From: Uranotaenia lowii
Lineage: Eukaryota > Arthropoda > Insecta > Diptera > Culicidae
Assembly: GCF_029784155.1 (NCBI RefSeq)
Contig: NC_073693.1
Location: 356,132,591-356,196,590, forward strand
Length of the DNA: 64,000 nucleotides
Direction of reading: 5' to 3'
The notes below the pieces were generated by a model, which made no database searches, had not been told where the DNA came from, and saw only the letters and a list, made by a program, of their open reading frames with translations. Made by a program: the position numbers and the translations under genes. Below, piece by piece: positions 23,771 through 36,135 of this stretch (positions within the stretch are counted from its first letter, which is position 1; every line of letters begins with the position of its first letter).

Positions 23771-25600
23771 TAACAGAATAACAGATTGGTGAATTTTTGG
23801 TGGTCATTTCTGCATTTTGTGAATTTTTATTATGCTCAATTTTATGGCGGAGTATTGATATATTGGTTCTAACATTTATAGTTTAATTCTATTAGCATCA
23901 AAAGATATCCTTATCTCTCTTTGTTTTTCTTTATTACATACCATCTATGACATTTTGGGAATCTGAATTGAATACAGTCTAGTTAAATAAAATAAAATTC
24001 TAAAATGGTGTTCGATGTTTTATAAGTGACTGAATTCATAGATGGTTGTTTATTTTTCCTATTTAAATATGAAAAGAGTTTATTTCACACTCCATGATAT
24101 TTCCACTTTCAATAAAAATTTGAAATCTTCCACTTCAGAACCCTCAGAAATCTTTAGCCACAGTGAACCTGAAATCTCTTGTCCTCGAATCTTGTGCTTT
24201 ACTTCTTCTCTATCTAGCTCTTAACTAGTTTCTCAAATATGATTACTGCTAAAGCAAATGATGTCAAACTGCTGGGGTGGCATCTGAGGATTTCCCTGCA
24301 AAAGTAGTGACACACCGTTGCGCTGCTGCTTTTCGTCGTTCTTCCATGAAAGTGCCTTTTTGTCAGTTTCCTTGTTTGTTTTCTTTATCCAGGGGAAGCG
24401 TAGCTGGTTTGAGTGCATTTTCGTTTGGCGACCGTCAGAAATCTAAACTGAAAGTCAGCCTCCTAAGTGGTTGCTTAAACGTTGCCTAATCCAAAGTTGT
24501 TGTAAGCATTGAATACAATCAGTAGAATCACAGTGTTTGGACTAGACAAAGGGCCATTTCCTCTAGTAGAAAAATATTCTGACTTTTCCCGGTGGATAGC
24601 TTTAGATTTAATTTCACGTCTGTCTTCCATTTTCATTCTAGGACTTGAGTAGGTACCTAGGTACTTTAAGGCAGCTTTCCGAACGACGTAAGTAGCATAG
24701 TTTCATGCTCAACAGCTGGTCTGCATTGTCTGTTGGTGTTCCTTTTGCTCTGTGAAGTTGCTTTTTTTATGTGTTAGTGTTCGAGCTGACAAATAGTTTG
24801 TTTTGGTTAAAAGTTTTCCTGCTTATGTCAGAATGCTGCTGAAAACCACATTTTTTTGTTTGGGAAACACTTATCTGTTCTGTCAGCTTAAAAAAAACAG
24901 CAAATGACGTTGGAGAACTTTTCGGAATCATCCCACCAACGAGCAAAGAGTGTCGAGCTGCAAGAACAGCTTGTACGAAAATAAATCACCTTAATTTGAT
25001 TCCCGACTGATGGTTCCATTTCGCTGGAAGCCGTTTTCGAAATTCAGTTTATTTTTTTAAGTTCTGAGAGCTGTTATGATTCCATTTCGTTCGAAATCAT
25101 CACTGATTTTATTTTAAAATTTTCAAGGGTTTGATTCTGGAAAATTGAACACTGAGTTCTGCCGAATTGAAAATTAAATCGACGTGATTTTGTGAAAACA
25201 TTCAGACGGAAACTAGTTTCTTATTACCTTTTTAAAGACGATGGGAAAATCCGGCAAAATTGTATTTGGTGTAGAAAATAGAAGGAAATTTAGTGATAGT
25301 GCGCTCTATTCATGGTCGTGGCACGTGACTAGTTGTACAATTTTGCCCCGGTTCAAATTGCCCCCGGAAGGCCACAGCGCAGTTTTGGCACCGAGGAATG
25401 ATTTCCTCCGAGTGCGCCACCATTTCCGTTGCCATTGTCTTCTAATGGGCGGAATTCTGGGGCAACACAGGGTCGAATTTTAGTCTTTTGATCGAAGATA
25501 TGCTAAACTGCAGTATAAATAAAATAAATAAATAAATAAAATATTTTAGATTCCAATTGCACTTTGTGTGCTGTGTAGTTGATGAAAGATACGCTTTCTA
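23771..25600. other. No recognised gene
   Basis: Mixed-composition DNA. An 80-codon frame at 25241-25483 starts with ATG and is less AT-rich than its surroundings, but I recognise no domain and no splice context. Nothing else is supported. Confidence 0.45.
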
Positions 25601-25755
25601 AGAAAATTTTCCGATTCATAAGTTCAGGTTCCGATGAAAGATCCGATTTTTATCGAAATTCCAACTTAAGACTTGGGTTCTGATACAATTTTTTTGATTC
25701 CTAAGTTGATGTTCCGATGTAAGGCTGTGTTTGTTTTTCGATGAAAGACTTGAAT
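25601..25755. repeat. Degenerate CGATGAAAGA-type repeat left of array III
   Basis: The phrase TTCCGATGAAAGA or close variants recurs at about 25629, 25709 and 25737. It resumes after the array (CCGGATGAAAATCTCGG at 26551, CCAATGAAAGCCTCGG at 26616). Array III interrupts this older degenerate repeat. Confidence 0.6.
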
Positions 25756-26550
25756 GTTATTTACTGCGATATTTTGACAAAAATGACAAAAATGACAAAA
25801 ATGACAAAAATGACAAAAATGACAAAAATGACAAAAATGACAAAAATGACAAAAATGACAAAAATGACAAAAATGACAAAAATGACAAAAATGACAAAAA
25901 TGACAAAAATGACAAAAATGACAAAAATGACAAAAATGACAAAAATGACAAAAATGACAAAAATGACAAAAATGACAAAAATGACAAAAATGACAAAAAT
26001 GACAAAAATGACAAAAATGACAAAAATGACAAAAATGACAAAAATGACAAAAATGACAAAAATGACAAAAATGACAAAAATGACAAAAATGACAAAAATG
26101 ACAAAAATGACAAAAATGACAAAAATGACAAAAATGACAAAAATGACAAAAATGACAAAAATGACAAAAATGACAAAAATGACAAAAATGACAAAAATGA
26201 CAAAAATGACAAAAATGACAAAAATGACAAAAATGACAAAAATGACAAAAATGACAAAAATGACAAAAATGACAAAAATGACAAAAATGACAAAAATGAC
26301 AAAAATGACAAAAATGACAAAAATGACAAAAATGACAAAAATGACAAAAATGACAAAAATGACAAAAATGACAAAAATGACAAAAATGACAAAAATGACA
26401 AAAATGACAAAAATGACAAAAATGACAAAAATAACAAAAATGACAAAAATGACAAAAATGACAAAAATGACAAAAATGACAAAAATGACAAAAATGACAA
26501 AAATGACAAAAATGACAAGTTGACAAGTTATTTACTGCGATATTTTGACA
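25756..26550. repeat. Satellite array III with 24-bp flanking direct repeat
   Basis: About 83 units of ACAAAAATG run from about 25775 to 26517 with one visible variant (G to A at 26433). The 24-mer that starts GTTATTTACTGCG and ends ATTTTGACA lies immediately at both ends (25756-25779 and 26527-26550) with no mismatch. This is the arrangement expected after an insertion with target duplication. Confidence 0.95.
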
Positions 26551-26699
26551 CCGGATGAAAATCTCGGACCCTCGGAAATGTTTCCGAATAATTTTCGAAT
26601 AATTTTTCTGTTACACCAATGAAAGCCTCGGATTATATTTTGTTATTTAACTCGGAACATTATTTGATTTCCAGATGCAAAATTTGGCTAAGTTGATTA

Positions 26700-27330
26700 G
26701 AGGAGGGTGAGGAATTCAAATAAAAATAAATCAAATTTGCAAAAGAGACATTAAAAAAAGAAGCTAGGAACTGTCTTCTTCCTGAAGGATAAAAAGATAA
26801 AAGGAAATAGAGAAGAAATTAAAAAGTAGGAAATGAAAAAAAAAAACAGATAAAAATAGCAAAGAAAAAGAGCGAAAAGAAAAAGAGTTCAGCTAGGTGA
26901 GAAGCGAAGACGAAAGTGAGAATGAAAACAAACAGAAAGGTCAAAGAAGAAATAGAATAAGAAAATTTGATAAAAATAGGAGAACAGAAAAGTGGTCTAT
27001 TTAAATTAGAAAAGAGACATGAAACATTGGAAAAATAGAGATACAGAGAAAATGATTTAACAGACCCAATAAAAGCGAAAAGAGAAAATGAAACTGATAG
27101 AAAAAAAGATTACGTAACAAACCGAGGACATCAGAGAGCAGAACAATTAAAAAATCTAGGGAAAAAATTGATGGAAGGAAAACCATTAAAGAAAATTCTA
27201 GAAAAAAGGTAAGGTAAAGAGCAAACTCATCAGAAAAAAAGATAATTCAAAGAATATTTTCATTAAAAATGATAATGAGGAAAAAATGTTTGAAATAAGT
27301 TGCAGAAAGAGAAGAAAGTGTAAAAGAAAA
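26700..27330. other. Purine-rich tract
   Basis: For about 600 bp the plus strand is strongly biased to A and G (GAAAAAGA, AGAGAAGAA and similar), with few C or T. It separates array III from decayed array IV. No gene is recognised. Confidence 0.7.
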
Positions 27331-28680
27331 AAATATATCAAAAATGACAATAAAATGATAGAAAATTAACAAAGAAATAACACAACAATTACAAAGAAAT
27401 GACACAAAAATAACATAAAAATGACAAAAATTACAAAACTGACACAATTGGCAAATATGAATAAAAATGACAAATATGAAAATAATGACCCAAAACATGA
27501 CAAAAATGACGAAAAATATCAAAAATAACAAAGAGGACAAAAATGACCAAAATGACCTAAAATGTAAAAAATATAAAAATGATAAAGTTGACAAATTTGA
27601 CAAAATTCACAAGATTGACAAAATTGACAAATTTTAAAAATTGACAAACATGTCAAAATTTTCAAAAATGTCAAAAATGACAAAATTGAAAGAAACTATG
27701 AATTGCAATAAAATTTAAAAATAAAATGACAAAATTCCAAAAATCCATTAAATTGACAAAAATGAAAAAATATAAAAAAAATAAAAATTGTAGAAATTGT
27801 GGAAATTGAAAAAAATACGAAATGGAAAAAATTTACAAAGTTGACAAAATTGCAAAAATGGACAAAATTGAAAAAATGGGAAAAAATCAAAAATAGCCAA
27901 AATTGTCAAAATTTACAAAAATGACAAAAATGACAAAAATGACAAAATTGAAAAAAAAATTAATAATTGTCGAAATTGATGAAATTAACTTAAATGACAA
28001 AATAAACCAAAGTAACAAAATAAAAAAAATTAACAAAAATGACAAACAGGACAAAACAGAAAAAAATGATAAAAATGACAAAAATGACAAAAATGACAAA
28101 AATGACAAAAATGACAAAAATGACAAAAATGACAAAAATGACAAAAATAACAAAATCTACCAAAATAACAAAAATGACAAAAATGAAAAAGATGGCAAAA
28201 ATTACAAAAACGATAAAAATGACAAAAATGACACAAATGTTGAAAATGACAAAAATGACAAAAATGACAGAAATAAAAAAAAAATGACAAAAAGTGCAAA
28301 AAAAAACAAAAACGACAAAAATGACTAAAAAGATAATAATGAAAAAAATGACAAAAATGGTAAAATAACAAAAATTATAAAAATGACCAAAATGACCAAA
28401 ATTTCAGAAATTACAGAAAAGATAAAAATTATAAAATTGACAAAATTTACAAAATGACAAAAATGACAATATTTAAAGAAATGATGAAATTAAAAAAAAA
28501 AATTGACAAAGTGCACAAAATTTACAAACTTGAATTTTTTTTTGAAAGTAAAAAGTTGTAGAAATTGAAAAAAATTAAAAACAGACAAAATTGACAATGT
28601 TGACAAATTGGCAAAAATTGACAAATTTGACAAAATTGACAAAAAATAAAATTATTAAATAAATTGACAAAATTGAAAAA
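27331..28680. repeat. Decayed satellite array IV (AAAATGAC / AAAATTGAC units)
   Basis: Degenerate units of the same family as array II, in the same orientation. Short regular runs occur at 28077-28150 and 27910-27945. AAAATTGAC units dominate at about 27590-27900 and 28430-28680. Confidence 0.88.
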
Positions 28681-28696
28681 AAATTATTTTGGCAAC

Positions 28697-29287
28697 ACGC
28701 CCGTTCATTTTGTGTTGCCAAAATCGAATGTTGCCAAAATCGAACGGTTTTTTTCCTTAACTTTTTTTCAGTTATTTTAACAAAACAACTTTGATTATAA
28801 TCAAAAACGTTATTTTTAGTCAATTTCCGACCATTGGTTGTCATTTTTATTTTTTTCATCATGTTTTTGATGCATTTTGCACTTTTCTTGTCATGTTTAA
28901 AATGTTTGTTTTCATTGGTTATGTTTGCTGTTTTTGTCATTCTTTATCATTTTTTAGTTGTTTTTTTGTCATTTTCAGCCTTTAGTTTGAATTTGTTTTT
29001 TAACTTTTTGAATTTTTTATCTCTTTGTCATTTTTAAGTACTTTATCAAATTTAAAAAAAACTTTTGTTTTTATAGTTCCATTTCATCACCATTTCAGAA
29101 CATAAAAACGTATTTATAGTGTTTTTCTAAATTAAATGTTTCCTCTTATAACAATAACTAAAAGGTATTGTTGATTCTCAAAACCGTTCGATTTTGGCAC
29201 ATGTGCCAAAATCGGATGTTGCCAAAATCGAATGTTGCCAAAATCGAATGTTGCCAAAATCGAATGTTGCCAAAAACGAACGGGGTC
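28697..29287. mobile_element. Inverted-repeat element with 16-bp tandem units at its ends
   Basis: An 18-bp perfect inverted repeat (CCAAAATCGAACGGTTTT) occurs at 28734-28751 and 29180-29197. Outside it lie tandem 16-mers (ATGTTGCCAAAATCGA): about two on the left and four on the right (29216-29275). Outer ends share CCCGTTC. No coding is seen. Satellite lies directly on both sides but in opposite orientations. Confidence 0.7.
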
Positions 29288-29337
29288 TGTAATTGTCAAA
29301 ATTGATGAAATTGACATAAATTATAAATTTGACAATA

Positions 29338-29440
29338 ATGTCATTTTTGTAATTTTTGTCATTTTGTCATTTTTGTCATTTTTGTCATTTTTGTCATTTT
29401 TGTCATTTTTGTCATTTTTGTCATTTTTGTCGTTTTTTCA
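29338..29440. repeat. Short satellite array V, unit TTTTTGTCA
   Basis: About ten to eleven units in the same orientation as array I and opposite to arrays II-IV. Confidence 0.93.
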
Positions 29441-29460
29441 CTTTTTGTTATTTGAACTGA

Positions 29461-30869
29461 TCCAAAATTTTACTTAATTGCAACCATGCTTCAATCTTCA
29501 ATGTTATTTTGTTAACTTTCTTAAAATAATACAAAAAAATAAGTTTTCAACTGTAACAATGTTTTTTCTTCATTTTTTGGAATTTTCTTTCTGGGACTTT
29601 TACGTAAAAATCTTTATGACCGTATTGGAATAATCCCCCTAGATTCGGGTCTGCCGATCTAGTCTCCAAAAAAAGCATTCTTCCTCGAACAAACTGATAA
29701 CGGAAGAAACAATAAAGCGGAACATTTCGTTAGTTTCCTACCCCATGTTTTTATCGGATGGGGACGATCCGAAGAAGAAACGTAGAAAGCGAATTTTTCA
29801 TGGAGCAACTACTAGCTATATGGGTTGAGTATAGCATAACGAGAGCATCTCCGACCATGAACATGTCCCGGTTTTCTTCGCCAATTTACACGGTGGTGGT
29901 CGGAAAAAACATAAAGCAAGGATGGAGGTTAAGGGGGAGGTTCACATGCGTTTATGTTGCCCCCAAACTACCCCACACATTTTTCCTCGTCATCGTACAG
30001 CCGGAAGTCGGATCTGACTCCAAGCTGAAGGAAACAATTGCGGCCAACTGACACGTGCAGCAGCGAAAGATAGCTAACGTTGATGGTGTGAAAGAAGCTT
30101 GCTTGGGGAGGGTGTATTCAGACGACAACGACGACGATGACGACGTGAATTTGCCCGGGGCGGAAGACGACGGCCATTCTTGGGTCGACTACAAAGAACA
30201 TTTATCTGGTGGTGCAGGAGCTTCCGGTTTCCCCCGAATGGCCCTCTGGCTGACTGCTCGCAGGTTTTTGTGGCCATCCGCCCGGGTAAACAATGCAATC
30301 CTTTTCCAGCCAAGGTACCTAATTCAGATCATACACGGATCTCCGCCTCACCATAATACTCATAAAGGAGGGAACTAAAATTGAGAGCTAGCACTAACTA
30401 TTCAGTACCCGGCAGACCCAAACTCTCTTCCTTTAACTATCTATTTCGTGTAAGAAGAAAGGCAGTTAGTAAGTATGCCGAAACGAAAATGCGGTTGTCT
30501 TCTATTGTTGAGCTTTAATAATGGCTGGCTCCCTTTCTAAGCGGATTGTTGCCTTGTTTGGGTTTTATGGTGCCTACATGAATGAATAACTTTGATTACA
30601 CATCGTGTACAGGGCTGGAAAGTTTAGAAGTAGAACACAAGATTTGCAGGATTTTCGGGGATACAACTGTTTTGTTTTCGAGAGTCGTAAATTTCAGGAC
30701 CCAAATCCTGAAAAGTTGTAGCCATAAATTTGAGTACCTATTCGATACAGCTGTACGCAGGATGTAAATAATCCTTAAATGTAAATTCTTAAATCCTTAC
30801 ACTCTGAAGGATACAAAACTTATCAATAAACTTCTAATGTTCATTTTTCTTTTAACAAGCTTGGGTTAG
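29461..30869. other. No recognised gene; less AT-rich patch at 29740-30400
   Basis: Two adjacent open frames (29758-30051, 97 codons; 30055-30378, 107 codons with an Asp run) lie in a patch that is richer in G and C than its surroundings. Neither shows a domain or conserved motif. The patch may be host regulatory or untranslated sequence; I cannot decide. Confidence 0.4.
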
Positions 30870-32009
30870 GAAAAATGTCAAAAAAAAAATTATGAAAAAA
30901 AATTACAAAAGATACCTAAAATACACAACAATTTGATAAAAATGATTCAAAATCACTCAAAAGAAGCCCGAAATTAAAATAAAAAGCAACAAAGAGACCT
31001 TAAATGAAACAAAAATTTCACAAACAAGATTCAAAGATGATCCAGAAATTACTCAAACTTAACCGTTTTGATGATTATTTTATAGATACCTAATTATTTT
31101 GCATTTTGCTGATTTAAATATCTTTCGAAAATATCCTTGAAAACCTCTTTTTATATTTAAAACTGACTGATTTTATTTAATAAAAAGTTTAAAATTGACA
31201 CCAAAATAAAATAATCTCACAATAATGCTTAGAAAATTAAAAAGAAGATGCAAAAATTCGTCCAAAACTAATTGTAAAAAAAACTAAGCAAATCTTTCGA
31301 ATTTGCCAATCAACAATTTTGCAAAATTACCAAAAGCTTTTCTAAAATAATCCAAAAAACAAGTATTTTAAACCATAAGACATAAAATCTCTTAAGACTG
31401 TCCCAAAATATGACCCAGAAATTATGAAATTATTCTTAAATTTTCCTGAAATAATTTAAAAATGTTCCAATAGGATATTCAAGGGCGAAAATTATTAAAA
31501 ATAAACCCAAAAATGATTTAGAATATGGGTTTTTATTTAATATTATCTCACAATTTGCGTCGAAGGTCTTAAGTTCTTCCCCAAAATTGAAAATCTGGTT
31601 TTTTTTTACGATTTAATAACACTTTTTTTTCAGATTTCTAGTTAGATTTGGTTTGATTTCTGTGCTTTTCTATGATTTCCATTGAAAAATAACAGAATTA
31701 TGATTCCTTGAAATATTTTTTTATTGTCAATAAAAAATATAAAAAATAAAATAAAAATGTTAGAAATCTGAAAAAAAATGTTTAATTTTGAGGAATATCT
31801 GAAGACTCTCGGCGCAAATTGTCAGATAATTAAAAAAATCCCCATATATCTCAGATTGACTACAAAGTAATCACTAGTTCACCTAGTGTTACAAAAAAAA
31901 AACAAAAATGACCCAAAAACTGACTTGAAAGTCTAAACCACGAAGAAATTACAATTCAATTTCCTATACTAAGAAATAAATCAAAAATACCTTCAACAAG
32001 ATCTGAAAA
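30870..32009. repeat. A-rich decayed DNA, possibly old satellite
   Basis: Irregular units such as AAAATGATTC, AAAATCACTC and CAAAAATGACCC recur, reminiscent of the decayed flanks of arrays I and II. No unit length holds. No gene is seen. Confidence 0.45.
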
Positions 32010-32356
32010 ATGGCAGCAATTTGTGTAGTTGCGGCCAAGGTTACCACGACATCGAGCATATTGTATGGTCGTGTGAGGTCCATCTTGTTGCTAGAACGAA
32101 TTTTATAGCCAACCACCCAACGTTCCAGTGAAGGATGTGTTAGCTGTGCTAGATTTTGACTACATGTTCGAAATTTATCTTTTTCTAAAAGCTATCGATC
32201 TCCGACTATAATTCTTTTGAATTCCTATTCCCCTTTCTTTTTTTTTTCTCCTCTTAAAACAAAAAGTAATCAATTGTTATAAACACAAAACGAGTTTGGC
32301 TCTTTAAAACTCAAAGGTATGAGCCGTTTCAAATAAAGAAATTTATTAAAAAAAAA
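32010..32356 (+). mobile_element. 3' end of an I-clade-like LINE with 9-bp target duplication
   Basis: From 32024 the plus strand reads CSCGQGYHDIEHIVWSC, the zinc-knuckle-like C-terminal motif of I/Outcast-type LINE ORF2 proteins, followed by stops. The fragment ends in poly(A) at about 32348-32356. ATCTGAAAA flanks it at 32001-32009 and 32357-32365. Only about 345 bp of the 3' end inserted, a usual 5' truncation. Confidence 0.85.
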
Positions 32357-32365
32357 ATCTGAAAA

Positions 32366-33200
32366 CGATTTTTAATTGGTTTCAAAAAGACCCGGAAATA
32401 AATCAAAAAAACTTTTTGAATTATTAAATATCACATAAAATAAAATAACATACAAGAATAAAACAGAAATTGCTCAAGCATATTCCAAAACTTGCTACAT
32501 AAATTTCTTCCAAAATAACAAAAAAAAAATTAAAAATAAATTAATGACGGCGTAGAAATCTAAGCCGGGAATCACAAAATTTCGGCAGACTCCACTGGAC
32601 CAAATCTTAGAGAAATAATAGCTTCGAATTACTGAAATTGTTGTGTTGAATTTAGTTCAATAATGTTTCATTATTAATTTCATGACATTTAAGTAATGCT
32701 TCTAAGAATAGCACAATAGCGGCAAGCAAAAAATAAACGAGATGTCTTGTATTTTTACCGCATTGTATTAAAATCACTCATAAATAACGCCAAAGTAACC
32801 CAAACATCACGAACTGACGAGAAAATGACAAAAATTATCCAAATAAATGCCAAACATTGTTATTCTCCTGCATTTTGTAATTTTGTTCTTATTTTTTTAG
32901 CTATTTCAAGGTTTTTAAGGTTAATTTTGAACCTATTCATAAAAAAACTCTTCAAGAACTATACTGAAATGATTCTAGACTGGCTCAAAGTAATCTATAA
33001 ATTCCATATAAAATTATGCAACGCAAATAACCAAAAGTTGGTTAAAAAGTCTCTATTTAAAAAAAAATATTCATAAACAACTTAACCATTTCTTTACCGC
33101 AATACCTTAAAATTACTCAAAGAAAAACGATAATGGCTCTTAGTCTAACATTATCAAAAAAATTTTCAGAACATAAGAATAGTAAAACAACAACAACATC
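32366..33200. other. No recognised gene; A-rich
   Basis: Continuation of the A-rich decayed DNA interrupted by the LINE fragment. A 109-codon frame at 32747-33076 has no recognisable domain and biased A-rich codons. Confidence 0.45.
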
Positions 33201-33219
33201 TACAACAACATGGGCCTAG

Positions 33220-34960
33220 GAGAGAGAGGGGGCTTTGGGGGTTAAACCCCCTCCTCCTCCCTTTGAGCGTCCGAAAATTCCAAGCGAAATGCTCTTTTCT
33301 TCACTCAACATTTTTAATTTTAAATCAAATTTAGATGAACAACAAAATTGATTCAAGAGTAACAATCTCGAGTCAGAACTAAAACACAAACCTCGAAAAC
33401 TTATTCCAGGTCAACAATTTTCAAAAATTTCGGCACTAGTTGATAGAAATTTAGTCCCAAATATTGAATTTTAATAAGATTAGGCTCAGATTGTCAGATT
33501 GTCCTGATTTTGTCCAAAATGTATAAAGCAAACAAAAATTTAAATTGCGACACTCGAATTCTGTATTTTGCTGACAAAATTTTATAAAATTTAACATTAA
33601 CGGATTTGGGAAGTTTAAAATATTATTTGAAATTGAATAATTGACTGAATTGTTTCTCTTAAAATATGGTTTCAATAATTTTTTTCTTCATATTTTATTA
33701 ATTGGATAATTTTGATATTGGTGGATAATTAGAAAAATCGCCCGAATTTGCATGGCCCGAATACTCTCCGAAAAATATTTGGAAAGCTTAGGTTAGAATT
33801 TCTCCAAGTTTTGTGGTTTTAGAGCTGCTAACATTAAAATTCGATGTCTGTGATCAGATTTCGGATTCTGTATCCAATTTCTTGAACTGCTGTTTATCAT
33901 CATTGACACAAAATCATGATTCTATTCTTGGTTTTGCAGTTCAATCTGAAACAAGTAAAATTTTTCATATTAGAAACTCACCATTTTGGAATATGAAGGA
34001 AAATACTTGATATTTTAAACAATTTTTAAGATTTGGATTTACAATTTGTCTTTTTAACTCTTATACAGAATCGGAACTTGGGAAAGTTTAGTAATGGTGA
34101 TCAGAATTGAAACAGTGTGATTAATCGCAATTTCTTTTTAAGTTCACAAGTTGAATATCTGACATAAATGAAGAAAGAGTTCAGATTGAAATCCAGAAAT
34201 TCAGAATTCAAGTTAAAGATTTCTGGTTCTGATTCCGGATTCTGATAAAATTACGCTTATTTGTTTAATAATTGATATGTAGGAATTATTCTCTGGAACT
34301 GACATTCAAAAATCGTTTTCAAATTCGGAATTCAGATTCGATTATGAACCCAAGTTTTAGACTTGGAATAATATCTTAATAGATACTAGATTAAAAACTC
34401 AGATTCAAATTCAACCTGAAGAAATGTTTTATAATAAAATATACATGTGAGTTTATTAAAGGATTCAAATAGCAGAAGTTCGTAGTTTCATAATTTTAAT
34501 TTAGGATTCAAAATTAAAATTTTGCATTCAATCAGGTTACTGCGAAAATATATTTCGACCAGTCTTAAAATTCAGCAAAGAAAACAAATTTAAAATATTC
34601 AAATATCTAAGTAGTTACATCAGCTTTATTGATTCAAGCAATAGCAGATAACATGTTGCAGCGTTAGAATTTCATTTGAACTTAGAGACGTGATATGATA
34701 TGTAAACAAATCTTATATCTGACTTCAATAAAACAATTTTAAGCCCCCAAAAAAATAATACAAATATAAAATAAAGTTTGAAATCATCTTGAAGATTTAG
34801 TTGCTTGAAAAACCTAGGTTTCAATGAAAAATTTTTTACAAGATTCTAATTATGCAATGAATTATTGATTATAATTTTTTGATCGTGAAAGAACTTGTAG
34901 TTTATCTTCAAGTGAAAATTCAGCTGGACATATATTTTATTGGTTTCATGAAAATAACAA
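33220..34960. repeat. AT-rich dispersed repeat with G-run/C-run hairpin, copy 2
   Basis: It begins with the hairpin GGGGGTTAAACCCC (about 33237-33250), then shares phrases with 61895-62810 (TTCAAGAGTAACAA, CCTCGAAA, GATAGAAATTTAGTC, CTTCAAGTGAAAATTCAGCTG). It is also similar to 8905-11160. No coding is seen; superfamily unknown. Confidence 0.7.
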
Positions 34961-34969
34961 AGTTTCATA

Positions 34970-35571
34970 CCGTAACCCGGGATAAGATTGATCACTTTTT
35001 TAAATATTATTCTAATATTGTTTCTGTTCATCAATAAATTTTACCTTGCTTTTTAACGTTTTCTTTTAAAAACATTTATAATGGAAAAAAGAACAATGAT
35101 GCTGCATACATTCAGGGGCAAAAATAATAACAATTGCTAAATAGTTTTAGCTTCAAAATACAAATAAAATATTACCTTGACACATTCCCCTAGGCCCTCC
35201 CTCTGTTTTCATTTTCATTTTATTCTTCAAAGTAAACCATTTGATAGGGTTCCTATCCATTTTTCCAGTACGGGCTTACTCTTGGAAAAGGTCCTTATAT
35301 TTGAAATATAAGAAAATATCATTAAATAACTATGAAAATAGCACTATAACTATACATATACAAAGAAAAAAGATTTTGAAATTACATTTTTACGAACAGA
35401 AAAAAAAATCAAATACAAATCAAATTTTGCGAGTTACTCAATTTATAGGCTTTCGAACGTAGAGAACAGTTTTCAAAAATTCAAACTTTAGACTGAGTTA
35501 TTGATGATAATGTGCAAAAATTTATTGTTGGTCAAAGTTACCCCGGTGATCAAAGTTAACCCGTTTTACGG
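34970..35571. mobile_element. 602-bp TA-flanked element with CCGTAA/TTACGG ends
   Basis: Ends are CCGTAACCCGGG at 34970 and CCCGTTTTACGG ending at 35571, each next to TA (34968-34969, 35572-35573). TTGATCAC (34988) and its near complement (35547) continue the inverted similarity. The end motif resembles the element at 49145-49956. Confidence 0.65.
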
Positions 35572-35747
35572 TACCAACCTTTAGGTGTTAAAAATGTGAT
35601 ATATGTACCTTCAAAAATATATACTTTAATATTCAAAATTTCGAAAGATATTTTTATAATCTAGTGTTCGCATTTGATGAATATTAAGTTTCAGGCATTG
35701 AACTTTTGAAGATTTATATGTTTGTATGTAGGTAATTCACCATGGGT

Positions 35748-36010
35748 GCACGGATTCACCGCAGTTTTACTAAAGTATGAAAGCTCTGCATTCTTTAGAT
35801 TATCAAATCGGCATATCTCCAATGCATAGTGTGTCATACCCGGCACCATGGCTTCGTGTCATTTGTTGTGGGTGAATGTATTTCGTGTGACTGTTTGAGT
35901 TAATTCTGGAAGAATGTATCAATCACCTCCAAAACCAGTTGGAAATTTATAAAATCTACAATTTTATAAATTTTTACAGGTATTCCGGCATCCGTGTATA
36001 TACCTGGCCA
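35748..36010. repeat. Dispersed repeat related to 52685-52980
   Basis: Shared blocks in order include TTCACCGCAGTTT, ACCATGGCTTCGTGTC, GTGAATGTATTTCGTG, TCTGGAAGAATG and the longest, ATTCCGGCATCCGTGTATA followed by TACCTGGCCA. Both copies are on the plus strand. Its nature is unknown. Confidence 0.65.
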
Positions 36011-36135
36011 ATTTGCAGATGATTAATCATTCTGATATATATAGGCATATAATTTTTATAAATTTTCATCAACACTTTGAAATTTTACCTTGAAACCACA
36101 CCTCAAAATTACCTTACCGGATACCTATTTTTACC

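Noticed and set aside
29758..30378. Two consecutive frames of 97 and 107 codons in a GC-richer patch
   Set aside because: Different frames, no known motif, and a low-complexity Asp run; insufficient for a gene.
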